From Trachelipus rathkii (Eukaryota; Arthropoda; Malacostraca; Isopoda; Trachelipodidae), in NCBI GenBank assembly GCA_015478945.1, contig JABUQX010118667.1, forward strand, positions 1-22,778: a stretch of DNA of 22,778 nt, read 5' to 3'. The translations under genes and the position numbers were made by a program. Positions 12,111 through 21,390 of this stretch are shown here, piece after piece; the first letter of the stretch is position 1; each line of letters opens with the position of its first letter. Under the pieces are notes generated by a model. The model did no database searches and was not told the origin of the DNA. It saw only the letters and a program-made list of their open reading frames with translations.

Positions 12111-13194
12111 TACTAAAATCTTTTTCCCTTAAATTTCTTTAACAACTATTTGTGAAATAAGTCCAATATGTTTTAATGAAGATTCTTAAATATAAAATAT
12201 TCATTGCAGAATGGCTTATTAATTCATTAGTTTTCAATATTCTTGATTGAGAGCCAATTTTTGATGAAATATCATAAATGGTTTTCCGAATGGCGGCCCT
12301 CGACGGCTCGGCCAATAATCGGGGGTCAACTTTCGGGCCATCGTTAGCTGTTTTGATGTTACCTCCACAGGTTTGCGTGATTTTCCTGCTTTGGCATAGA
12401 GAAGATTTGGATCCCCTCCAAATAACTCCTTTATATTACTAGCATAGGGCGGAAAGACACTCTAAGTAATGGCTTAATTTGGTAGAGCTCGCATATTAGG
12501 ACTAAGCATTGGGAACATATAAAAGGAACCAAGACTGGTTCGGAAAAAATAAAGAAAATCAACTCAAAGTCTCCACTCAGCCAACCTCCCTTAGCTCTTT
12601 CGCAGTACGCACCTGATTTTGGCCGAATTGCCTCTTTTCCTTCCTTCCCTTCGTTCCGTCACGGACCGGTTATCTTGTATTTATAGCTCTTGTTCCTTAT
12701 ATAACCATATCATTCATTCCTACTATATATATATAGTACTCAGTATCTATATCTCCTTAACTGTAGTTTGTCAGGGTAGTATGACTATAGCGCTAAATTT
12801 TATAAGTATCTCATTTGAGTGGGTATATATATACTAACTCTTATGTATACGTCATAAAGCAGCGGGCTCAAGCCTTAAGCTTTCTTGTTGATATACGATT
12901 ACTCTTGTTGTCAAGACTAAAAAAATAAATCTACTTCATTCTTTAGAACTGCCTCGGTCGTTTGCCTTCTTATATGATGGTTTATTGGTCATAAGTAGCC
13001 CTGCGGGGCTAACGTGGCCCTCTTGTCACTGATTTGTTTGAGTGAGAGTACTTCTATTATATACCTTATTATATTATTATATCCTTTTATTCATTTACTT
13101 AATTATCATATATACTATATATATTTTTTTGAAAACGTTTGTTTATATACTTTTTAGTTTTTATCTTTATTAATCTCTTATTATTAGTGCATAT
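12111..13194. other. unassigned DNA with two GC-richer patches
   Basis: Patches at 12290-12420 and 12940-13020 are richer in GC than their surroundings. The second contains a compact hairpin, AGCCC-tgcg-GGGCT (12997-13010). TTTGGTAGAGCTCGC near 12480 recalls a tRNA D-arm, but no complete cloverleaf follows. No gene is supported. Confidence 0.4.
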
Positions 13195-13420
13195 ATCGAC
13201 CATTTTGTCGGGCGAACTAGTTAGCTCAGGCCTTAGACGTGCGGACGGGTATTTTAGGCATTAGGTTTGCACTTACGTTGAGTGATAGCGTAGTACGCGC
13301 TACTCCAGCCTCCGTTTATTCTTATATACGGTGGTAGCAAGGATGTGCTCACGACCTCTTGGTGCACTTCTTCCAAAACACCTTTCCATTGAAAATATTC
13401 AGTGGAAGGGCCGGTGAGTT
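13195..13420 (+). other. GC-richer island with a donor-like end
   Basis: This patch has higher GC than its surroundings. The plus strand is open for about 44 codons (about 13282-13413) and reaches a donor-like CG|GTGAGT at about 13412. I do not recognise the peptide, and no good splice acceptor precedes it. It also holds the short palindrome TAGCG-tagtacg-CGCTA near 13288. It may be a transposon relic or a decayed exon. Confidence 0.2.
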
Positions 13421-15319
13421 TGACCAACAAAATCTGCTACTCATCACACTGTTCATTCTCAGTGTTTTGGCGATATTTTTAATACGTTTTTCCTCCATTA
13501 ATAATTTTCCTTTTATTTGAAAAATGAAAATCTAATTTCTTTTAATCTCTTGATATATATCGGAATGCGAGCATCTGGTAAAAGGAAGAAGTAATTTTTT
13601 ATTGGGCTTACAGTACTTGCTATTGCTTCTGGGATTTTTAGTCTTCTTTGTTTCCTCCTTTTCCTTCAATTAAGGAATTCTTCTTTTCCCCAGATTAGAA
13701 ATCGATATTTTTTCTAGTCTAAAAAAAATTTCAATTCTATTTAAAGTAATTTCACTTTATTTTTGAAAACTTAGTATTTTTTTTTTCTTTTTTACATCTA
13801 AACTTGATCTCGTCTGTCACTGTTCTTAACTTTTCTTTCAAAATTCTTTGATAAATAACTAAGTTAAACTTTGGCAGTCCAGTTGGTTCCTTTTTATACT
13901 TCAATGTTGGTGATTCGTTTTTCGAGGTTATCTTTCGGGGCAAAATCTATAGTTCTTTTACGCTATGTAGGCTATTCATAGCGTCGTTTTGTGATAGACA
14001 ATTGCCACATCCAGACTGGGTCGGGCCGGTGAATCCTTCTTTTCCTGTATACATCTGTTCTTGCACGTCTGCCGTTGGCAGGAGATTTTACTATTACATG
14101 GACTTATTCCATCAAACCGGTTCAATTCATTTCGCCTTTAGTTAGTTCAATCTATTTCTAAGCCCAGTCCCCGGCGCACTATTTTTTCTTACTCTATACT
14201 CATTTTCTTATACCTTCTATATCTTTCTTCTCTTATTATTACCATTATAGCATACAATAAATGTGGTTAGTATCTTGGTTTCTACTATCAATATTTTAAA
14301 ACAATTATTCCTCTTATTTTGTTTTCTCATATATGTCTATTTTCGATTTCTCTTATTTCTCTCTTCCTTTTATTCATAATAATCCACAACTTTGCTAATG
14401 CCTTTTCTTTATACAGATCTTCATTTTCTTCTCCTGCTTGTCATTCACCTATCTAGTTTGAGAGATATTTGCATTGATAGAGCTTCAATACTTCGTAGAA
14501 TATATATTTGATTGATATATCATTGTAATTATTGCTCACTTATAGTTCTTCCAATTAAACCCATGAGAATGGTTGCAAAATCGTCTAGAATATTTTTTCA
14601 TAAAGTTATTTGCCATTTATTATGGCTGAGTCGAAGTTTAGCTTTCATCATGAATGTAATAACCTATGGACTTGCCAGAGTGTTCTTCTCTCTACGCCCC
14701 TCTCTATAACTCATTGTTATTTTCCCTGTCTTCTTGGCGATATCATATGTGTCTCATTTATTGGTTTACGTCTTTACTACCACCGGTCGTTGATTGTGAC
14801 ACCTTGAAGTGGGGTGGGCACCTCCCATGCCCTGGCGCTTGGCGAGAGATGTGGATCCCAAGCTCTTCGGGGAGTTTTGTTATTCTTTTAAAGTTCATTA
14901 CAGCTTAAAACTGGAGCGCATTTTTGTTATATCGTCTACTAAGAGTACTATTTCCTAGCGACCTAGTCTTTTACTTAACTCTACAGTGTTCTTTGAGAAT
15001 TACTATAGAGCATCTGTAAATATCTATCAATAATAATTGAATACGTTTAATGCTAAATACATATAGAAATTGTATATTCTCTGCTAATAATCAGTTCATA
15101 GTTTCTTCACATTAAGTTTTAATCTTTTTGTCCATTCTCGAAGGAACTAAATAGATTCATTGTTTAGAATGGAATTTATCCTCATTATTTCATCTTGTAA
15201 TTTTAAACTACCAGTGAATTTAATTTACTCTAGAATGAGAGAACCTATATTCGGATATTATCTATGTCATACTTAGATAGTAGTATCTATATCACATATA
15301 CAGTCCATTATCTTTAATT
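13421..15319. other. unassigned AT-rich DNA
   Basis: No recognisable gene or RNA. GC-richer patches lie at 14010-14140 and 14770-14890. The overlapping plus-strand open frames at 14512-14908 are mutually exclusive and lack domain signatures or splice context. T-rich runs dominate 13630-13800. Confidence 0.45.
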
Positions 15320-15324
15320 TTCAA

Positions 15325-15500
15325 ACCTCCGCTGGTTGGCGAAGCGGTATCCGGCCCTATCGGGCGCTAGAGTGCAGTTACCGGATGAATTATATGAGTC
15401 GTTTTACGCTAGGCCTTGTCTTTTAGTTATCCATATATCTGCATTAAATGATATCTGCGATTCACGCCTTAGCATAGGACGCTCTTCATCTTTCATAATA
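15325..15500 (+). mobile_element. tRNA-like A box in a GC-richer island, possible SINE relic
   Basis: CTGGTTGGCGAAGCGGTATC contains TGGCGAAGCGG, an exact match to the RNA polymerase III A-box pattern TRGCNNAGYGG, at about 15337-15347. About 30-40 nt downstream a B box would be expected. Only GCAGTTACCGGA is present, a poor match. The island then decays into AT-rich DNA without a visible tail. A plus-strand open frame of 92 codons (15336-15614) runs through it but begins inside the tRNA-like part and has no recognised domain, so I do not call it a gene. Confidence 0.25.
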
Positions 15501-16101
15501 AGGGCCGAGGTGGGTCTGCGATTTTTCTGTTATCGACAGTTGGGTAATTCTATTTTCTCGGTTCTCTGGCAGGAGAATATATTCCTTAATAGGGATATTG
15601 TATATTTTTTTTAGGTAATGAAGATGTGCGCAATAAGTTATCTTTATGTAATTTATTATACCATATCTCTTTACTGATGTACTCTTCCTAGTTGGAATGA
15701 CTGGTTACTCATTGTGGAATAAAGGTTTGTCATGATAGTATCTGAACGTTTTAAATGCTCGTTTAATCTTCAGAATTTTTATTGCTGGTATTGTCAAAAA
15801 CTTAAACATTGAAACTTTATTTTCATAGGCTTGGATCTATAATTGCTCTTTCATTTGTGCCTATTTTGGTGACTTATACCTTCTGCTCTTCACACTTTAC
15901 TATTCAAATTTATTCTCATCTGTTTATTCCACGATTTCTCTTCATAATGATGATTTTTCCATATGTATCTCATATTTGAATTGTGAGCATATAGTATGCT
16001 ACTAGGAGTATTTAGGTACTTTTGAGTTTAAGGTGGTCTTTGAATAGGTTTTTATATTAGAATATTTTTTTTATCTTTTGGTACATTTCCTGGCTTATTA
16101 G
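15501..16101. other. unassigned sequence upstream of the transporter exon
   Basis: AT-rich, intron-like. A CATAG acceptor-like site near 15829 opens a hydrophobic frame (LGSIIALSFVPILVTY...). It could be imagined as an upstream transporter segment, but it lacks a donor and drifts away from the family after about 18 residues, so I do not annotate it as an exon. A polypyrimidine stretch at about 16063-16099 precedes the exon acceptor. Confidence 0.4.
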
Positions 16102-16285
16102 TGGATTCCTTTTGTGATAAGAAACGCTGGTTATTCTTTAGAAATGAGCGCCTGGTGTGTTTCAATTTCTACAGTTACTAATCTAATGGGCAGGATACTA
16201 ATGGCACTCATATCGGACAGAAAATGGTTTAATATCAGATATGGTTACATGTTTGGCTCTTTTTTAGTTGGCCTTTCAATAATTG
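16102..16285 (+). CDS. monocarboxylate-transporter-like exon (SLC16/MFS), partial gene
   Basis: A 184-bp open segment lies between an acceptor (T-rich tract, TTATTAG ending 16101) and a donor (G|GTAAGA at 16286). It starts in phase 0 and ends one base into a codon. The frame is closed by TAG at the acceptor itself, so it must begin there. The 61 encoded residues begin WIPFVIRNAGYSLEMSAWCV, continue into ISTVTNLMGRILMALISDRK and end near WFNIRYGYMFGSFLVGLSII. This fits the start of the C-terminal six-helix half of SLC16-type major facilitator proteins: IPF..., GYS, VSI, NLxGR (the conserved helix-8 Arg) and the SDR turn, then another membrane helix. Members move monocarboxylates or related small acids across the plasma membrane; the substrate cannot be inferred. 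The expected few residues between PFV and GYS look short, so the acceptor could differ or the copy could be decaying. No other certain exon is in the window. An alternative acceptor, TTTAG at 16137-16141, is less likely. Confidence 0.6.
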
Positions 16286-16684
16286 GTAAGAAACCATCCT
16301 GAATACAAAGATAGTATTTTTATATAATATATAGTATTGATAGGGGGATTTTTCAGTTTTATCGGTGTATTCTCGGTGTATTTGTATAGGGCTACTGTTA
16401 CTGACCTGGTGCTATATATCTTTGAATTTAGAGATGGTGCTTAGCTTATATGTGTCATTTCAGTGATTTTAACTTTTAGTATAATAGTGCATTATTATGT
16501 CTTTGGTATAGTGTTCTAGTTAATCATCTATTCTTTTTCATTTGAATGATTTATCGATTTGTGTTTCTTATTTATGCATTCTATATGGTGTTAGATGGAC
16601 GTATAGTCTTAGGATCGTAGTAAATTTGTAGGAATTAATGAATTTGGCCATCCATGATAATTTTTTTTTTCCATACGAAATTTG
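16286..16684. other. probable intron sequence
   Basis: AT-rich sequence after the transporter donor. A 40-odd-codon plus-strand frame at about 16336-16444 (FSFIGVFSVYLYRATVTDL) is hydrophobic. The only nearby acceptor (TTTTTCAG at about 16357) would join it in the wrong phase, so it is not annotated as the next exon. Confidence 0.4.
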
Positions 16685-16775
16685 TCAGTTTTGTGCAGCG
16701 GTAGTACACCTAAATCTCACGGGCAAGAGGCCCGCTCGAGGATGAGTGGTTGTTGGCCTATCACGCCAATGATTT
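16685..16775 (+). mobile_element. tRNA-derived SINE head, decayed
   Basis: TGTGCAGCGGTAGTACACC (16692-16710) reads like a tRNA D-arm/A box. It is followed by CTCACGGGCAAGAGGCCCG, with the stem CGGGC-aagag-GCCCG (16720-16734), and then CTCGAGGATG, a damaged B box (expected GGTTCGANTCC). The order and spacing match the tRNA-Gly-like heads of arthropod SINEs (AGnGGTAG ... GCAAGAGGCCCG ... TTCGA). The missing GGT of the B box means it is probably not transcriptionally competent. Its 3' body and tail are not recognisable. Confidence 0.45.
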
Positions 16776-16918
16776 TAAGTTGTCATTCAATCAACTGCTA
16801 TATCCGGATCGCATTGTCAAATTTCAATTAACTTGTTCGATGTATATGAGCACGACAGACTGCAGCGGGCTGGTACAGTGGAGAGAGATTAGATTATCTG
16901 ATATCTAGGAAAACTTAA

Positions 16919-17095
16919 TCAAGAAGATGGTATAGAGAGTGGCACAGAAACAGGATAAGGTGGCAAGGTAAAGAGGAAGCACTCGCTAGCGAAATGAGGC
17001 TCTGGAGTTACCAAACTATAATCTATTTCTACAAAACTTCAGTTTCTGATGCAGACATAGCACCCTTATTGGCAATCGTAGGCGCTGAACTATAA
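16919..17095 (+). other. open coding-like tract of unknown origin
   Basis: A 58-codon stop-to-stop frame between TAA at 16916 and TAA at 17093. It is rich in Trp and Arg at the start (RRWYREWHRNRIRWQGKEEA) and then ordinary. It has no Met near the start, so it would need an upstream exon or be a fragment of a mobile-element ORF. The composition is more balanced than the surrounding AT-rich DNA. I do not recognise a family; the basic Trp-rich start is mildly reminiscent of retroelement-encoded proteins. Confidence 0.2.
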
Positions 17096-17221
17096 GTGTG
17101 TAGCTGGTACGCGAGTTAGGTATAATTTCCCTCGAACACCTCTGCCGCTTTACATACTCTTATATAGATAAGTAGATAAATTTGTAGATATAGAGGGCGC
17201 AAAACGTCTAGAATGAAGGGT

Positions 17222-17697
17222 TCATAGTGAAAGTGGTCGATCAAGGAAACGAATAGGGTGGAGCACCAGCTGCTTGAGGTAATTCTGGATACACCTGTCC
17301 AAAGCTTCGGGGTGATACCATAGAGGCCCCCCCATGGGGAGTATGAGGCAACAGTACTCCATACAAGGGTCCCGGTTACTGTTAGAACCCTGTGGCTTTG
17401 ACCTGCTGTCGTTAACTGAGTTAATGATGACGTAAACTAAATTAGTCTCGCAGTCTATGCATTGCATATAACCTTCCTCAGTTTTCTTTTGAGGTCCCTC
17501 AGTGTTTTTATTTGGAGCCGGCGGGCCCTCATTAGGCTGGCGTAATATCCGCTGTGAGTGGACCAGGTTTGAGTGTTTTCCAATTGTTCCACTTTTTTTG
17601 TTTATGTTGAGGCCAAGGATGTTTATATTGTCAACAGGAACGACTAGAAACACGTCGAGGGCGTTTTGTAAGACCGATACAGGAAAGTCTCCGGATT
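17222..17697 (-). CDS. hypothetical ORF in a GC-balanced island
   Basis: A minus-strand frame open from just after TAA at about 17698 to TGA at 17222, about 158 codons. It is the longest open frame outside the repeats. The first ATG is internal; a GTG at 17651-17653 and upstream residues SGDFPVSVLQNALDVF suggest it could continue from an exon or be a fragment. The sequence includes a Pro/Lys/Thr-rich linker (EGPPAPNKNTEGPQKKTEEG), a CxxC pair (QCIDCE) and a C-terminal stretch ending RCIQNYLKQLVLHPIRFLD. I see no membrane segments or signal peptide, and I recognise no family. GC is clearly above the window average, which favours real or once-real coding or a transposon remnant over chance. The plus-strand frame 17502-17699 overlaps it and is probably a shadow. 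Confidence 0.3.
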
Positions 17698-18054
17698 AAG
17701 GTTTGATGTTAGAGTAGGTAGAATTTGTACGAAGTTGAGTTTGGTACAAGATTTCTATTTTCATCCCAAGGTCTATACTGGTTATTTATCCCGTCTTTCC
17801 GGTAGTTGGTATTTTTTAGGTATAGTATAGGAGGGCGTATATATATATATCATATATGTATTTATTTATTTTTCTTAACTAAAATTTTATATCATTTTAG
17901 TTTATATTTAGTATTATGTATCTAATTTATAGTATGCTTTGGGCGGATTTGGTCCAGTATGAGTATATATTACCTGTATATATCTATATATATATGTAGC
18001 ACGAGTCAAATTTTATAGGTATTAATTAATATATTCATATTTTTATTATTGCAG
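17698..18054. other. AT-rich sequence, possible intron
   Basis: Unassigned, with short TA runs at about 17841-17860 and 17978-17996. It ends in a T-rich tract and ATTGCAG at 18048-18054, a good acceptor. Confidence 0.4.
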
Positions 18055-18183
18055 GGGTATAGTTATGGCATAAGACTCCAGTTTTCTGATCCAGCGGGTC
18101 CCCCCATCCTCATCAATTTTTATACTGAAATAATTTGTATTGACACTCTCGATAGTCATCCAAGTTCATATGCCTTGGAGTAA
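18055..18183 (+). CDS. possible terminal exon, protein unknown
   Basis: Directly after the acceptor ATTTTTATTATTGCAG the plus strand is open for 42 codons to TAA at 18181-18183. It starts GYSYGIRLQFSDPAGPPILI and ends HPSSYALE. It has higher GC than its flanks and is followed by AT-rich non-coding DNA, as expected for a last exon. It lies 1.8 kb downstream of the transporter exon on the same strand. A GPPI motif occurs in some SLC16 proteins, but the rest does not match, so I do not claim that link. The opposite strand has a rival reading: acceptor TTTCAG before 18124, then IKIDEDGGTRWIRKLESYAI to TAA at 18046, followed by AATAAA. At most one of these is real. Confidence 0.25.
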   Translation, partial: GYSYGIRLQFSDPAGPPILINFYTEIICIDTLDSHPSSYALE

Positions 18184-19299
18184 TTGAGAAGATTGACTTA
18201 ATCAGTCACGTCTAGTCAGCCTATTTATTACAAATACTATATGGTATTGTGAACGTCTCACATTCAAATGTAATGATATCTTTACTTTTTTTTTTAATAA
18301 TTTTCTATATTCAAAATATTGTATGAATTCTTAGTTTATCCTGAATTTGTTGTTAAAGTTATTTAAATTATTTTCTACCGTCTTGTCATAGTAATTTATT
18401 GTTCGTGCTTATTTTTTTATTTTTTTAAATAATTTAGTATTTCATATATTTTCTTTCCTTATTTATATATATCTTTCTGAATTTCATACAAGCCATTGAA
18501 ATAATTATCTAAAGCTCGTGTTAACTTTAATATTATTACAACTATAACTCATTTATTCCTATTAACTCTGTGACTTAGAGGCTTTGTAAATAAACAAACT
18601 AGGATCATATCAACCTTATACTCAAGCCTCTTTGATGATCCAGTGTTAAATAGTTTTTGTTTTAATATTCTATTTAGATAATAAGCTAATAGTCATGTAT
18701 TCATACTTCACACTAAATATTCATGACTCAATGTCTTGGGCTAAGTTTCCTATACTCGCAGCCTCTCCCTTCTTTCCTCTCCCATATACCTCATAAAATT
18801 ATTGTAAGATCCCTGACATTATCTATCAAATATAACTATGGTACAACTATTTTCCTAATATTTAACTATATATATTACTATTAATACTTATATATTATTT
18901 ACTCTTCTTATTATATATATTTCTATATTCTATATTATTTAAGGGTTATATATTTATTATATAATTATTATATATTTATATTTCATTATATATATATATA
19001 TCTATTATAATTATTCAATTATGGATAATTGTACCCTATTACTGACGTACTCCACACCTAATCATCCAATCAGTATCTAGGGCACCAACTCTTATAATAA
19101 TTATCCTAGACATATAACTACTCATTTAATATATGTTATATACTATATTATATTCTAACTTATTCCTTACAGTATTTAGGTGGGGTTTGAGATGTCATGT
19201 ACTAACAGGTACAGAAATAATCGTATAGTATAAAGTAACATGACACATATAAGTAGTTCAATAAGAATCTGACCCTCGCCATTACCTTCCATATATTAC
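18184..19299. other. unassigned AT-rich DNA
   Basis: No gene or RNA seen. 18840-19020 is nearly pure A/T with TATATTA and TTATTATA runs and short TA tracts. Confidence 0.5.
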
Positions 19300-19375
19300 T
19301 ATAATTATATTATTATTATTATTTATTATTATTATTAATTATTTTATTATTAATTATCTTTAACATTATTATTAT
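19300..19375. repeat. (TTA)n microsatellite
   Basis: Trinucleotide TTA/ATT repeat with a few TTTATTA and TTAATTA interruptions. 19376-19678 between this and the next TTA tract is unassigned. Confidence 0.85.
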
Positions 19376-19678
19376 TACTGTTTAGCACAATTTACTTATT
19401 AAATCCTTTTAATTTCTTTTAAGAGCTCCCCTGACATTGAAGAAAATTTCCCTTTACAAGAATAACCACTAAATAAGGTAGAAGAAGTATAAAATCTAAG
19501 TTTTAAAGAATTGGAAAAGGAATCTGTGTTCAGAAGAGACCCTCCTTGGTGATGTCATAAATCTAACAATCCGATGTCTGGATGAGCAATCGATTGTAAG
19601 TGTCGAAAGGTAAAGTTTATTGTTGTTGCCTTAATCTACAGAGTTGGAAATAGGATTGAGGAGTTGCGAATCATTTTT

Positions 19679-19809
19679 ATATTATTATTATTATTATTTT
19701 ATTATTATTATCATCTATCATTATCATTATCATTATCATATCATTATCATTATCTTATCTTATTATTATTATTATTATTATTATTATTTATTATTATTAT
19801 TATTATTTT
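19679..19809. repeat. compound (TTA)n/(TCATTA)n microsatellite
   Basis: TTA repeat, then a central hexamer TCATTA block with TCATATCATTA interruptions, then TTA again. Poly-Tyr/Ile/Leu frames on the plus strand are translations of the repeat. It lies just upstream of the LINE relic. Confidence 0.9.
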
Positions 19810-19829
19810 ACATAAGATTAAGTTAGTGG

Positions 19830-20710
19830 GGACATGGATGGAGAGGAAATAGATAAGGAAGGAAGTAGGAAGAATTAAGTAAAAAGTTACGTGAAAAAGG
19901 TGATAAGGAAAATTGTGTGAGAACACCTGCAGATCAAATCAATTGGCAAGTGAAATTGATGAACGAACAATCTGGACGTGAATAAAAGGAAGCCTTTGTT
20001 AGGAATGCAAAAGAGAAGTATGTGGATGTGTTAAAGTACGAAATTCGAATGCCAAATAGTGAACATGTTGGATGAAGAAGTGATGCCAAGCGGTTCACAA
20101 GTAAAAAAGATGCGTGGTTGAATGTGCTAAAAGCCATTAATCATTCTTTAAAGAATAGGTGTATGGAAATATACATAAGGAAGAAGAAAGGAGCACTATA
20201 AGTTGCATACGCAGGAGGAAAAAAAAGAAAAAAAGGTAAATGAAGAGTTTGGGAGGATGATGAGAGGGGATTACAAGGGAAAGGAAACTCCTCTGGAAGG
20301 AAATGCGAAAGGTTAATAATGAAACTAAGGGGGAAATTTTCATAGAAATCATGAATAGAGATGGTGCTTTTCTGACTAACATGAAATGGATGTGAGGAGA
20401 GTGTGGAGTGAACCCTTCGAAAGATATGTAACATTGGCAAGTAAATGAGAGGTGCATAGTGATTGTGTTGGGTTTTGAGATGTAAGAAGAAATGGGTATT
20501 TTGGGGAGGAGGTAATAGGTAGAGTGAGAATGAACTTTGAAAATGGTAAATCTTCAGTATAGATAGAATTACTGGTGAAATGATCAAGAATGGAAGTGAG
20601 ATTGTGATTGAATGGATAATGGAAGTTGTGTAAACAATGCGTTTATAGAGATATAGTTCCCGAAGGATCTGGACGAACAGTAATAATACCCTTATATAAG
20701 GGTAAAGGAG
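19830..20710 (+). pseudogene. LINE ORF2 relic: linker and start of reverse transcriptase
   Basis: Read with frameshifts, the plus strand gives a basic, coiled linker typical of non-LTR ORF2 between endonuclease and reverse transcriptase. Examples are KEAFVRNAKEKYVDVLKYEI near 19990-20040, KVNEEFGRMM near 20236-20266, and KEMRKVNNETKGE then MNRDGAF near 20298-20372. The start of the RT domain follows: ITGEMIKNGSEIVIEWIMEV (20568-20627), then after a one-base shift VPEGSGRTVIIPLYKGKG (about 20656-20709). The last string is the RT motif usually seen as VPxxWxxAxIxPLYKGKG. Several stops and frameshifts make it dead. The remaining RT palm (the YxDD part) is absent because the frame is cut at about 20710 by a second element. 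The same LINE resumes at 21031. The clade is not determined; RTE/Nimb-like LINEs carry similar tails. No endonuclease is visible upstream. Confidence 0.75.
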
Positions 20711-21000
20711 TTCAATGGTTACATCGCCCTCGTATAACTAGGGGTGCTGTGTCTGCGCACGAGTTTTGTGTTGATGTAGGTAACTCCAGGCTAGTTCGCT
20801 GCGTGCTTCCTTCTTTCCTGCCACATTGGTTCTGTGGAATTCTCTCCATCTTCTGTGTTTTCCTGCTGAATTTAATCTCCTCACTTCAAAGCCTGCGTCT
20901 GTGCTCCATCTGCGTATTTGCTTTAGTTTTGATTTCCTGTGAGGCGTGCAACACCCCCTCTTGAATAGGGCTCTGCCTGCCAGTGGGTGGTGACAACTGG

Positions 21001-21030
<30 letters not shown>
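20711..21030 (+). mobile_element. 5'-truncated LINE 3' end with 30-A tail
   Basis: From about 20735 the plus strand reads RITRGAVSAHEFCVDVGNSR, then VLPSFLPHW, then after a frameshift near 20835 LWNSLHLLCFPAEFNLLTSK to TGA at 20940-20942. This is the C-terminal signature of many arthropod non-LTR ORF2 proteins (Sxx..., FLPxT, LWNSLP, VFP..FNLxxFK). A roughly 58-bp 3' UTR ends GTGACAACTGG and is followed by exactly 30 A residues (21001-21030), a polyadenylated retrotransposition product. It is unrelated to the LINE on either side, so it is a nested insertion. The 5' junction lies between 20710 and 20735. No target-site duplication could be read on the two flanks, which suits an insertion linked to a target deletion. 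Confidence 0.7.
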
Positions 21031-21034
<4 letters not shown>

Positions 21035-21390
21035 GATCTATAGGGCACAATATGTTCGGATTAATAATCTTAAGGGGTGTTTAGATGTGAACAAGAATTG
21101 ATAAAATGTAGGTATGAACGTGTAAAGGGAATTGGTGTGGTGTGACGAAAATGTACAACTGAAGAATTAAACGGGGTGTATTAAGATGGTTTGATCAAAT
21201 GGAAAGGATGAATGATGGTCAGTTGGTTAAGCGATTTATAGTGATCCGAGTGTGCTTTGGAATCTACCGACTGGAGACTGAGGAAAAAAGTGGATTGAGT
21301 CAGTAAAGGAATTTCTGCAAGAGAGAAATGTGTAAGTTTTTCAGAGCGAGAGGAAAGGTGCACTAATAGGGAGTGAATGGTGTGGCTAAG
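21031..21390 (+). pseudogene. LINE ORF2 relic: C-terminal region, resumes after insertion
   Basis: One frame gives MFGLIILRGV near 21052, then CKGNWCGVTKMYN, then GVLRWFDQMERMNDGQLVKR (about 21175-21234). After a one-base shift it gives YSDPSVLWNLPTG and RKKWIESVKEFL. This matches the ORF2 tail of non-LTR elements: (I)LRxxxGVTRxDRxRNExVR, VLRWFGHMERM, GRPRKKWxDSVKEFL. The upstream fragment (to 20710) is therefore probably the same copy, minus roughly the RT core. In-frame TAG/TGA stops sit where the family usually has Arg, for example GTA-TGA-ACG near 21112, consistent with CGA to TGA decay. The final part of this ORF, starting AGTGTGCTTTGG at 21249, is the founder of the tandem array. Confidence 0.7.

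Noticed and set aside
12470..12620. tRNA gene (TTTGGTAGAGC) and a TATAAAAG promoter at about 12520
   Set aside because: No matching acceptor stem or B box follows, and no credible gene lies downstream of the TATA-like string.
15829..15990. Upstream transporter exon (LGSIIALSFVPILVTY)
   Set aside because: Only about 18 residues resemble the family, no donor follows, and the remaining hydrophobic frame is typical of AT-rich DNA.
16336..16444. Second transporter exon (FSFIGVFSVYLYRATVTDL)
   Set aside because: The available acceptor would join it to the 16102-16285 exon in the wrong phase, and the family resemblance is weak.
18050..18120. tRNA gene at GGGTATAGTTATGGCATAAGA
   Set aside because: The sequence recalls a tRNA start, but the anticodon stem does not pair. 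An exon after a good acceptor explains the GC content better.
20137..20587. Long minus-strand open frames (106 and 148 codons)
   Set aside because: They are antisense to the purine-rich LINE ORF2 coding strand. Their Ser/Phe/Leu/Pro-rich content is the expected shadow of Lys/Glu/Gly codons.
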